This document shows, in pieces, positions 9,549 through 18,016 of a stretch of DNA of 64,000 nucleotides. How positions within the stretch are numbered: position 1 is the first letter of the stretch; each line of letters begins with the position of its first letter. The notes below the pieces were generated by a model. That model was not told the DNA's origin. It worked only from the letters and a program-made list of their open reading frames with translations, and searched no databases. The stretch spans positions 85,021 to 149,020 of the forward strand of contig JAIFNA010000011.1 in the NCBI GenBank assembly GCA_020048055.1, read 5' to 3'. A program made the position numbers and the translations under genes. Source of the stretch: Arcobacter sp. (GTDB lineage: Bacteria > Campylobacterota > Campylobacteria > Campylobacterales > Arcobacteraceae).

Positions 9549-11726
9549 TTAGATATTGTTTATTATGTTATTTAGTGTAGCAGATGGTCTCATAGCTTTT
9601 GTTGCTAACTCATCGTTCGGATGGAAGTATCCACCAATATTTTGTGGCTTACCTTCAACTGCAAGTAACTCAGTCATAATTGTAGCTTCATTATCGATCA
9701 ATGCTTGAGCTATTGGCGCAAATTTTGCAGCTAATTCAGTATTGTTCCCTTCAGCTAATGCTTTTGCCCAGTATTGTGCTACAAAGAAATGACTTGCTTT
9801 ATTGTCAGGCTCCCCAGCTTTTCTCCCTGGCTCTTTAGAATTGTCAAGATAAGCATTATTTGCAACATCAAGTGCAGTTGTAATAGCAGTAATTTTTGCA
9901 TCATTGTGTTTTTGCCCTAAGAATCTTAAGGATTCAGCAAGTGCTAAAAACTCACCTAAAGAATCCCATCTTAAATGTCCTTCATTTAAAAATTGTTCAA
10001 CATGTTTAGGGGCAGATCCACCAGCACCAGTTTCATATAATCCACCACCAGCTAATAATGGAACGATTGATAACATTTTTGCAGATGTTCCAAGCTCTAA
10101 AATTGGGTACATATCTGTTAAGTGGTCTCTTAAAACATTTCCAGTTACTGCAATTGTATTGAGTCCTTGTCTGCTTCTAGTGTTTGTAAATCTAGTTGCA
10201 GCTGTAATATCCATAAAACTAATATCTAAGCCAGTTGTGTCAAAGTCTTTTAAATAAGTTTTAACTTTTTTAATAACTTGTGCATCATGAGCTCTATTTT
10301 CATCTAACCAAAACACAGCAGGGATATTTTCTAATCTTGTCCTTTCAACTGTCAATCTAACCCAGTCTTTGATTGGAATATCTTTACATCTACTCATTCT
10401 CCAAATATCACCAGCTTCACATTCAAATGACATTAAAACAGCACCATCTTCAGAAGTTACTGTTACGGTTCCAGCTTCACTTAATTCAAATGTAGTTGGG
10501 TGTGAACCATACTCTTCAGCTTTTTGAGCCATAAGTCCTATATTTTGCATTGTTCCCATAGTTGTAACATCATATTGACCATGTTTTACACAATCGGCTA
10601 CCATCTCAGCATGGAACATCCCGTAAGTTGAATCAGGGATTACAGCTACACATTCACATGCAGCTCCTGTTCTATCCCATTGTTTTCCACCTTCTCTTAC
10701 AACGACTGGCATAGAAGCATCAATAATGATGTCGTTTGAAGCGTTGAAGTTTGTTGTCCCTTTATCAGAATCAACCATAGCTAATTTTGGAGAATCAGAT
10801 TCTAAAACAGCAAGGAAATCAGCTTTAATTTCAGCTTCTTTTGGATGACCTTTGATTTTTTTCTCTAAATCAGACATACCTTGGTTTGGATTAACTTTTA
10901 ATTCTTTAAATGTATCAGCATGTTTTGCAAATACATCTTCAAAAAATGCAACAAATCCATAACCAAACATAATTGGATCACTAATTTTCATCATTGTCGC
11001 TTTTAAGTGCAATGACCATAAAACACCATTTGCTTTCGCGTCTGTGATAGTTTTTTTATAAAATGCTTTTAAAGCAGATACAGACATAAATGTACCATCA
11101 AGAATCTCTCCATTAAGTGCGTTGATTGTTTTTAACTCTTTACCATTTAGTGCGATTGTAACTTTTTGATCTTTTGATAGTGTTACAGATTTTTCATTAC
11201 CATAAAAATCACCTTTACCTTCCATATGAGCTACGTAAGATTTAGAATTTTCACTAAAAGCTCTTAATTTGTGTGGATTTTTTTTAGCGAAGTTTTTAAC
11301 AGCAACAGCTGCTCTTCTATCACTATTTCCCTCTCTAAGTACTGGATTAACTGCACTTCCTAGACATACACTATATTTTGCTTGGATATCTTTTTCATCA
11401 TCATTTATTGGATTTTCTGGATAACTTGGAATCTTGTAACCTTGACCTTGAAGCTCAGCAATACAATCTTTAAGTTGACCAACAGAAGCTGAAACGTTTG
11501 GAAGTTTTATGATGTTTCCATCTTCTTGTAAAACTACTTCACCTAATTTTGCTAATTCATCTTCTGCTAATCCTTGGCTCGCAAGAACTCTACCTGCTAG
11601 TGAAATATCACTTGTTACAACCTCTACATTTGCTGCTTTTGTAAACGCATTTACGATAGGTAAAAGTGAATAAGTTGCTAAAGCTGGAGCTTCGTCTATT
11701 TTTGACCAAATTATTTTTGCTGACAT
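9549..11726 (-). CDS. icd: NADP-dependent isocitrate dehydrogenase, monomeric type
   Basis: 725 residues, the size of the monomeric IDH family (about 740) rather than the 400-residue dimeric family. It catalyses oxidative decarboxylation of isocitrate to 2-oxoglutarate. Family signatures include IIWSKIDEAPALATYSLLPI at the N-terminus, VSLSKDQK-like and LHLKATMMKISDPIMFG segments, the WDRTGAACECVAVIPDSTYG region, LDENRAHDAQVI, and GTSAKMLSIVPLLAGGGLYETGAGGSAPKH. It opens the minus-strand operon with mdh and fumarase. A TGCTAGAAT extended -10 lies about 40 bases upstream of the start and AAAGGAAAC precedes the ATG. Confidence 0.97.
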   Translation of the reverse strand: MSAKIIWSKIDEAPALATYSLLPIVNAFTKAANVEVVTSDISLAGRVLASQGLAEDELAKLGEVVLQEDGNIIKLPNVSASVGQLKDCIAELQGQGYKIPSYPENPINDDEKDIQAKYSVCLGSAVNPVLREGNSDRRAAVAVKNFAKKNPHKLRAFSENSKSYVAHMEGKGDFYGNEKSVTLSKDQKVTIALNGKELKTINALNGEILDGTFMSVSALKAFYKKTITDAKANGVLWSLHLKATMMKISDPIMFGYGFVAFFEDVFAKHADTFKELKVNPNQGMSDLEKKIKGHPKEAEIKADFLAVLESDSPKLAMVDSDKGTTNFNASNDIIIDASMPVVVREGGKQWDRTGAACECVAVIPDSTYGMFHAEMVADCVKHGQYDVTTMGTMQNIGLMAQKAEEYGSHPTTFELSEAGTVTVTSEDGAVLMSFECEAGDIWRMSRCKDIPIKDWVRLTVERTRLENIPAVFWLDENRAHDAQVIKKVKTYLKDFDTTGLDISFMDITAATRFTNTRSRQGLNTIAVTGNVLRDHLTDMYPILELGTSAKMLSIVPLLAGGGLYETGAGGSAPKHVEQFLNEGHLRWDSLGEFLALAESLRFLGQKHNDAKITAITTALDVANNAYLDNSKEPGRKAGEPDNKASHFFVAQYWAKALAEGNNTELAAKFAPIAQALIDNEATIMTELLAVEGKPQNIGGYFHPNDELATKAMRPSATLNNIINNI

Positions 11727-11763
11727 TGATTTGTTTCCTTTTGTTATGATTTATTGTGAAAAC

Positions 11764-11772
11764 ATTCTAGCA
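11764..11772 (-). promoter_or_regulatory. Extended -10 promoter for icd
   Basis: On the minus strand this reads TGCTAGAAT: a TG extension plus TAGAAT, one base off TATAAT, about 40 bases before the icd ATG. Campylobacterota vegetative promoters often show an extended -10 with a weak -35, which fits. No -35 hexamer is evident in the AT-rich sequence upstream. Confidence 0.5.
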
Positions 11773-11890
11773 TTAAAAAGTTTTGTAAGATTATTTTTGT
11801 TTCTAATTTTTGTAATATTTTGGGTTTAATGTTTCTTTTTGATACATTAAAGAAAATATTAAAATTTATGCTACTTTTTTACACATAGTC

Positions 11891-13399
11891 CTATTGTACG
11901 CTCTTCCATATCTCTTTTGGGCTTTTCTCTTTAGGTGTTTGTTCTTTTTTTGTTTCTTTGTGTAACTTATTGCTCTCTTTTGTTGATTTTTCTATATTGT
12001 TATTTTTTTCTTTATTTTTAGGTTTCTCTTTTGTAGCTTGCTTCTCTTTTGTAGGTTTTGATTTTTCCTCTTTTTTAATCTCTGGTTTCGTTTTTTCATC
12101 TTTTGAAGTATGTTGTTTTTGGATTTTCTCTGCTGTTTTATCAACTCTTTTTGTTGTCTCTTTTGAGCTTTTGTTGCTATTTTCTTGATGTTTGTTTTGT
12201 GTTTTATTTGTTTGTTTTTTTGTATCTTTTTGTTCAGATTTTGTATTGTTATTTGGAGTTTCTTTTTTGGCTTCAGCTTTTGTTTCTTTTTTAACTTGAA
12301 TGATAGGAGGTGTAGGTTTTTGAATCTCCTTACTTACCTCTGATTTCTCTTGTTTGATTTCTCTGATACTAGTTGTTTCTACTTTTTTTTTTACTTCAAT
12401 AACATTTTCGATGTTTGCTTTGTGGTTTTCAAAATCTTTGGCAAAAGAGTGCCCACTTCCATCGGCTTTTTTCATAAAAAATAGGTAACTAGATTTTGCA
12501 GGGAAGAGTGCAGCCTTGATTGCTTCAAATTCAACAGCACAAACAGGATCACTAGGTATTCCTGAAAATTTGTAAGTATTGTATGTGCTTTCATCATTTG
12601 CAATCATAGTTGGCGTTACTTTTTGATGTGAATAGGGACCGTAATTTAAAGTTCCATCCATTTGAAGCCTCATTTTTTTACACAACCTGTTATAAACAAC
12701 ACTTGAAACTTGCATCATCTCCTCTTTTGAGCCAGATTCTTTTTGGATAACTGAAGCGATAGTTATATACTTGTACCATTCTTCTTTGACATATTTTCCT
12801 AAAATTTTCATGCTATATTTTTTATATTCATCATCTGTGTATTGAAAAAGATAGGTTATTAAATCTTTTGGATTCATACCGACTGGAAGGTTGTATGTTT
12901 GAGAGATGATGTTACCATCTTTTTTGTATGCCAATTTATAATATTCTTGAAATAGCTCCTCTTTTGGTAGTTTTAATTTTGTTGCTAATTCATTTAAGAA
13001 GAAATAGTAAGTTTCCCCAGGAATTAGTACAACTTTTGCAAGAGCCGCTTTTGAAGTTGTAAGTTTGTATAAAAAATCAAGTTTTGAGATTTTTGTTGTT
13101 TCGTTTTTCATCTCCATATCGATCCAGCCACTTTGAGTGTAGCCGATAAAAAACAAAGAAATTCTGTCAATCAAATTAAGGCTATATCCATTTTCATTTA
13201 GGTAAGATATAGCATTTGATGTTGAGCCTTTTGGGATAAAAACAACCCTCTTGGATTCGATAGGTAGGGTTAAATAAAATAGCATGGTAACAAAAAGTAC
13301 AAGAATAGCATCGATAATATTTAGAGCAATAATCTTTCTGCTGGAATTTTTAATATTTTCAATAGTTGTATTTATAGTTGTTTTAATGTATGGTATCAA
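11891..13399 (-). CDS. mltG: Endolytic transglycosylase MltG-like with long basic C-terminal tail
   Basis: The YceG/MltG domain (about residues 50-333) follows one N-terminal membrane helix (about 23-45). MltG cleaves nascent glycan strands and sets their length. The catalytic glutamate is Glu221 in ASVIQKESGS, with VYNRLCKKMRLQMDGTLNYG and the IPSDP motif (KFSGIPSDPVCA) after it. Residues 334-502 are an unusual 170-residue tail made almost only of K, E, T, S, N, Q and P. The reading frame opens at TTG (13399) with no clear ribosome site, so the true start is uncertain. A start inside the membrane helix would be too late. Its 5' end overlaps the divergent AsmA-like gene. Confidence 0.85.
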   Translation of the reverse strand: MIPYIKTTINTTIENIKNSSRKIIALNIIDAILVLFVTMLFYLTLPIESKRVVFIPKGSTSNAISYLNENGYSLNLIDRISLFFIGYTQSGWIDMEMKNETTKISKLDFLYKLTTSKAALAKVVLIPGETYYFFLNELATKLKLPKEELFQEYYKLAYKKDGNIISQTYNLPVGMNPKDLITYLFQYTDDEYKKYSMKILGKYVKEEWYKYITIASVIQKESGSKEEMMQVSSVVYNRLCKKMRLQMDGTLNYGPYSHQKVTPTMIANDESTYNTYKFSGIPSDPVCAVEFEAIKAALFPAKSSYLFFMKKADGSGHSFAKDFENHKANIENVIEVKKKVETTSIREIKQEKSEVSKEIQKPTPPIIQVKKETKAEAKKETPNNNTKSEQKDTKKQTNKTQNKHQENSNKSSKETTKRVDKTAEKIQKQHTSKDEKTKPEIKKEEKSKPTKEKQATKEKPKNKEKNNNIEKSTKESNKLHKETKKEQTPKEKSPKEIWKSVQ

Positions 13400-16300
13400 G
13401 CTTAATAATCTTTCTTTTAGTAATTTAAATTTTGGGGAATTGTATTTAAAATATGATAAAAAACTCTTTGTAGAAGCTAAAGATTTTAGTTATGACACAC
13501 ATAAACTAGATTTTAATATTACCCTTGATGGTGATGGTTCTGATTTTGTTTTGAAGTTGGAAAATGTTGTTTATAAAAATCTAAATATGAATTTGGGCGG
13601 TGAAATACTACTTAGTGATGAGGCAATTGATAAGTTACTTGGTGATCCAAAAAAAGAGCTTATGATTGATAAATTTAATATAGTTTTTGATAAAAACCTT
13701 CCATCTTTAAAAAGTGATAAACTTTTTGTAACTTTAAATAAAGATATTTTTTTAAATTTCAATAAGCCAACACTTGATGGGATAAAACTTGATAAATCAA
13801 ATATTAGTCTTCTAAATCTTGATAGTGATGGAATCCTTAAAATTGAGCTTTTTACAAATAATATTTTAGATTTAAAGCTTTTAAAGGTTTTAGCACATTA
13901 TGAAGTTGAACTCCCTGCTTTACAATTAAGTGGGAGAAATAGCACAAGTTTAAAATTAGATTTTCCATTTAAAAAAGGGGAATACACAAATCTTTTGGTT
14001 GTTTCAAAACTGCAAAATGGTGTTATAAAAATTGGTGACAATGGTATCAAAGTTAAAAAAACACCACCAAATCCAGAAACAAAAATAAATGTAAAAGTTT
14101 TGGTTGAATTAGCAAATAATACTCTCCTTTATGAAAACAATATTGTAAAATCAAAACTATTAAATGTCTCAATAAATAACTCTAAAATTGATGTTGCATC
14201 AAAAGAAAATCAACTAATTAATCCAAAAATAAATGCAATTATAGAAAATCTTAATCTTTCACTTTTGAATAATCAAATCAAATTTAGCTCCGATGTTAAA
14301 GATGAAAAAACAAACTCAATAGCTCTTAGTGGGGATACAAACCTAAACACAAAAGAAACAAGCGGTATTTTAAAAATATATAATATTACAGATGGAAAAA
14401 TGGTTTCACTTGATTCAAAAGAATTGCAATTTAAAGTGTGGCATAAGCCTTTAGCTGTACATCTTAACGGTAATTTTGGTGCAAATATCAAATTTGGAAA
14501 TAACCAATCCAAAAGGGTAGAATTTACCAATTTTGTTGCTGATTTTAAAAATAAAATTGTAAATATTGCAACAAACATTTTAGAAGAAAATAATATTTTT
14601 AAACTTCTAAACACTACAAGCCTTGATACAAATAGCTCAAATGGTGAAGTGTTTGTATCAAATTTTGAATATGAAAAAACAGCACAAATCAAAAACCAAA
14701 CTATTAGATATAACGCAATTCATTCTCCACTTAATGTGAACATAAAAACTAATCTAGAAGCACTAATCACACTAAATAACAATGATACAAATAGTTCAAA
14801 AATTGTTTCATTGGAAAATTTAAATGGGGATTTTAAAAACAATCAGCTTGCTATTGAAGCTATCTTAAAAGAGGGAGCAAATAACGCTACAATAAGCCAT
14901 AGAAGTGATTTTGATAAAAATGTCTCTAGTGGAATTTTTGTTGTAAATAACTTTACAAATGATTTTATTTCAAAGTTACAAAATCAAACTTTAAATTATA
15001 CGATAACACATAATCCACTTAAAGCTCACATTGTATCAAACATAAGCGCTACCATTAAAGATAGAGATATTAGATTGGAAAATCTTGATGTTATTTATGA
15101 CAAAAATATCATCGATATAAATACAAATTTAATCGAAAATAACAACTCACTTTTTATAACAAATAGTACAAGTCATGATACAAATATCTCAAATGGATTT
15201 CTTTATATAAGCAATCTTTTTATCGATAAAAATTTAAACTTTGTAAATGAGTTTTTGCCTTACAGTTTCTCATTTTTAGGTGGCTTAGAAGTTAGAATTC
15301 CAAAATATGATTTACTTTATAAAAAAGATGAGGAGAAACAAAATATTGTAGTTGGAAAATTAAATTCATTTTTATCAAAAATAAATCATATAGAGGATAA
15401 AAAAGAGTTTGATGGAAGTTTGTATCTCTATACAACTGATAACTTTAACAGTATGAACGTATTTGTCAATGATTTAGGGATAGATATAAATAGTTCGTTG
15501 TTTAAAGATGAAAATAAAACAAATAATCAAGAAACTCAAAATACAAAAACATCTTCAAATGAAATAAGTGAAACAAAAGACACATTTGTGATACCAAAAA
15601 TATCTGCAAAAATCTTTAATTCAAAAGTCCAAGTTGATGGGGCATTATTTAATTCGGCATATATTTTTGGAGATATCAACAAAGAAAAAATCGATATAAA
15701 ATATCAACCAACAGAAGAGGAAAATACTATAGATTTCCATAAAGATGGAGATAATTTGACTTTAAGAGCTAGGGATTTAACTAATAGCTTTTTAAAAAAT
15801 CTTGCAAATAAAGATATTTTACAAGATGGGCGATTTGATATAAGTGTTGATGGAAATAAAACAAATCTATTTGGTTCTGTTTATGCTAGAAGTACAACGG
15901 TTAAAAATGTAAGAATTTTAAACAACTTAATAACTTTTATAAACACAACCCCAGCTCTTATAAATCCTATTTTGGTTTTACCAACATTGTTTAGGATGGG
16001 AGAGACTAATTTTGATACAAATGGATATTTTGTAAAAGATGGATATTTGAGTTTTGATTACGATTATGGTTCAAAAATATTAAATCTCCCGTCGTTTCAT
16101 ACAAAAAGTAAAATGATGGATTTTAAAGGGAGTGGCGTGGTTGACTTAAAAAATGAAACCATAAGTATCCCTATAAATATCATTTTCTTAAAAGATTATT
16201 CAAAATTCTTAAATCATATCCCTATTATTGGACATATTATTACTGGTGATGATGGAAATTTTGTTACAAATGTAGATATTAAGGGTAATTTTGAAGAGCA

Positions 16301-16472
16301 AGAGTTTGAAACACATATTGTTAAAAATACAAGTGATGGGGTGTTTGGAGTTGTAAAAAGAATTTTTATGACCCCTTTTAGATTGTTTGAAAAACTAACA
16401 AATACACTGAATGAAGAAGATAAAAAAAGTGATAATTCAAATGAAAATACAACAAAAAATGAAGGAAATTAA
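13284..16472 (+). CDS. Giant AsmA/YhdP-like envelope protein
   Basis: 1062 residues with one N-terminal membrane helix (about 10-35) and a long beta-rich periplasmic body, the layout of AsmA-like/DUF3971 proteins. These are thought to carry phospholipid between membranes. The C-terminal part (FKGSGVVDLKNETISIPINI, FLNHIPIIGHIITGD) resembles the AsmA C-terminal region, with a terminal charged tail. Residues about 360-650 contain three to four diverged copies of a module of about 90 residues. The ATG at 13284 is chosen because it includes the membrane helix. An ATG at 13386 would remove most of it. Its stop overlaps the dnaB start by one base. Confidence 0.75.
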   Translation: MVTKSTRIASIIFRAIIFLLEFLIFSIVVFIVVLMYGIKLNNLSFSNLNFGELYLKYDKKLFVEAKDFSYDTHKLDFNITLDGDGSDFVLKLENVVYKNLNMNLGGEILLSDEAIDKLLGDPKKELMIDKFNIVFDKNLPSLKSDKLFVTLNKDIFLNFNKPTLDGIKLDKSNISLLNLDSDGILKIELFTNNILDLKLLKVLAHYEVELPALQLSGRNSTSLKLDFPFKKGEYTNLLVVSKLQNGVIKIGDNGIKVKKTPPNPETKINVKVLVELANNTLLYENNIVKSKLLNVSINNSKIDVASKENQLINPKINAIIENLNLSLLNNQIKFSSDVKDEKTNSIALSGDTNLNTKETSGILKIYNITDGKMVSLDSKELQFKVWHKPLAVHLNGNFGANIKFGNNQSKRVEFTNFVADFKNKIVNIATNILEENNIFKLLNTTSLDTNSSNGEVFVSNFEYEKTAQIKNQTIRYNAIHSPLNVNIKTNLEALITLNNNDTNSSKIVSLENLNGDFKNNQLAIEAILKEGANNATISHRSDFDKNVSSGIFVVNNFTNDFISKLQNQTLNYTITHNPLKAHIVSNISATIKDRDIRLENLDVIYDKNIIDINTNLIENNNSLFITNSTSHDTNISNGFLYISNLFIDKNLNFVNEFLPYSFSFLGGLEVRIPKYDLLYKKDEEKQNIVVGKLNSFLSKINHIEDKKEFDGSLYLYTTDNFNSMNVFVNDLGIDINSSLFKDENKTNNQETQNTKTSSNEISETKDTFVIPKISAKIFNSKVQVDGALFNSAYIFGDINKEKIDIKYQPTEEENTIDFHKDGDNLTLRARDLTNSFLKNLANKDILQDGRFDISVDGNKTNLFGSVYARSTTVKNVRILNNLITFINTTPALINPILVLPTLFRMGETNFDTNGYFVKDGYLSFDYDYGSKILNLPSFHTKSKMMDFKGSGVVDLKNETISIPINIIFLKDYSKFLNHIPIIGHIITGDDGNFVTNVDIKGNFEEQEFETHIVKNTSDGVFGVVKRIFMTPFRLFEKLTNTLNEEDKKSDNSNENTTKNEGN
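14361..15250 (+). repeat. Internal protein repeat of about 90 codons in the AsmA-like gene
   Basis: Module starts are seen near 14361 (SGILKIYNI), 14640 (NGEVFVSNF), 14928 (SGIFVVNNF) and 15192 (NGFLYISNL). Each is followed by a Q/E-[TL]-x-[YF] strand and, in the first three, an H-x-PL-x-[VA]-H/N-I strand. Spacings are about 265-290 bases. Identity is low, so this is a protein-level rather than DNA-level repeat. Confidence 0.6.
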
Positions 16473-17917
16473 TGGATAATATCTATGCTATCAATATTGA
16501 AAGAGCAGTTTTAAGCTCAATTTTTTTTAATCCAGAAGTTATTGAGGATATCCTTGGGATACTAAAACCAAAAGATTTTTATCTTCCAGCACACAAAAAG
16601 ATCTTCGAGGCAATGGAAAAGTTAAATAGCCAAGATTTGCCAATTGATGAGGATTTTATACGAAGAAGAGTTGACTCTAAAGAGGTTGATGATAGTGTTT
16701 TAATTGAGATATTAAGTGCAAATGCTATCTCAAATACTTTAGCTTATGCAAAAGAGATTAAAGATGGTTCGGTTAAAAGGGAACTTATTGCGCTTGCGAC
16801 TTCTATTAAAAAAGTAACAATTGAAGATGAGCTACCTGCAACTGAAGCGGTAGATTTTGTCCAAAATGCACTCTATAAAATCACAACAGATAGTGCAAGT
16901 AGTGAACTAAAAAATATGTATCAAATCACAACAGACACATTACTTCACATGGAGGAGATGAAAAAGAGAGGTAACTCATATTTAATAGGTGAAACTACTG
17001 GTTTTGATGGGCTTGATAGGAAAACAACAGGATTTAACAATGGTGATCTTGTGATAATCGCAGCTCGTCCAGCTATGGGAAAAACATCATTTGTTTTAAA
17101 TACCGCTTTGCAAAATATAGAAAAAGGGAGCGGGGTGATATTTTTCTCCCTTGAGATGCCAGCTGAACAACTTATGATGAGGCTTCTGAGTGCAAAAACA
17201 AGAATTCCTTTACAAAATGTTAGAAAGGGTGATCTTGATGATAGGCAATGGAGCACTATAACACGAGCTTTTGAGGACTTAAATAAAAAGAAACTTTTTG
17301 TAGATGATAGTGGGAGCGTTAATATCAATCAGCTTCGTGCAAGGGTTAGAAAAATCGCTGGAAATAAAGAAAATAATATCAAAATGGTTGTGATAGATTA
17401 TCTTCAACTTATGCAAGGGACAGGTGGAAAAGATAGACATTTGGAGGTTTCTGAAATAAGTAGAGGACTTAAGATGTTAGCAAGGGAGATGGGAATTCCT
17501 ATTTTGGCACTTTCTCAACTTAACCGTGGACTAGAAAGCAGACCAGATAAAAGACCGATGCTTAGTGACATACGAGAATCAGGCTCGATTGAGCAAGATG
17601 CGGACATCATAATGTTTGTGTATCGTGATGATGTTTATAAAGAGAGAGATGAACAGCGGAAAGAGAAAGAATCAAAAGATAAAGGGGAGGCTTACAAAAG
17701 TGCTTTTATAAACAAACCAATTGAAGAAGCTGAGATAATCATTGGAAAGCAAAGAAATGGACCAACAGGTACTGTAAAACTTGATTTCCATAAAGAGCTT
17801 ACTATGTTTGTTGATAGGGAAAATCCAAAATATACTTCAAATGCCCCAGTTATAACAAGCTATGAATCCGTTTCTGATTCTCATATTGACACAGTAGTTG
17901 ATATTCCTGATATATAA
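16472..17917 (+). CDS. dnaB: Replicative DNA helicase
   Basis: 481 residues. The N-terminal DnaG-interacting helical domain (1-130) is followed by the RecA-like hexameric helicase domain. Walker A is RPAMGKTSF at about 199-207, after the TTGFDGLDRKTTGFNNGDLVIIA segment. Walker B is MVVIDYLQLM, followed by LSQLNRGLESR and the arginine-finger region SDIRESGSIEQDADIIMFVYRD. Eight to nine bases upstream is AAGGAAATT. The ATG overlaps the stop of the AsmA-like gene, so the two are coupled. No intein was seen. Confidence 0.97.
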   Translation: MDNIYAINIERAVLSSIFFNPEVIEDILGILKPKDFYLPAHKKIFEAMEKLNSQDLPIDEDFIRRRVDSKEVDDSVLIEILSANAISNTLAYAKEIKDGSVKRELIALATSIKKVTIEDELPATEAVDFVQNALYKITTDSASSELKNMYQITTDTLLHMEEMKKRGNSYLIGETTGFDGLDRKTTGFNNGDLVIIAARPAMGKTSFVLNTALQNIEKGSGVIFFSLEMPAEQLMMRLLSAKTRIPLQNVRKGDLDDRQWSTITRAFEDLNKKKLFVDDSGSVNINQLRARVRKIAGNKENNIKMVVIDYLQLMQGTGGKDRHLEVSEISRGLKMLAREMGIPILALSQLNRGLESRPDKRPMLSDIRESGSIEQDADIIMFVYRDDVYKERDEQRKEKESKDKGEAYKSAFINKPIEEAEIIIGKQRNGPTGTVKLDFHKELTMFVDRENPKYTSNAPVITSYESVSDSHIDTVVDIPDI

Positions 17918-18016
17918 ATATTTCATTTTGTAACCAAATTTTAGAAATAAAAAAAATTTTGTAATGGCTTTGTAATTCTTTACATTTAAAATGCAAAGAA
18001 AATGCAAAGGGAAAAA

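Noticed and set aside
14273..14692. 139-codon minus-strand frame inside the AsmA-like gene
   Set aside because: A shadow of a long real gene, with no ribosome site and no family features.
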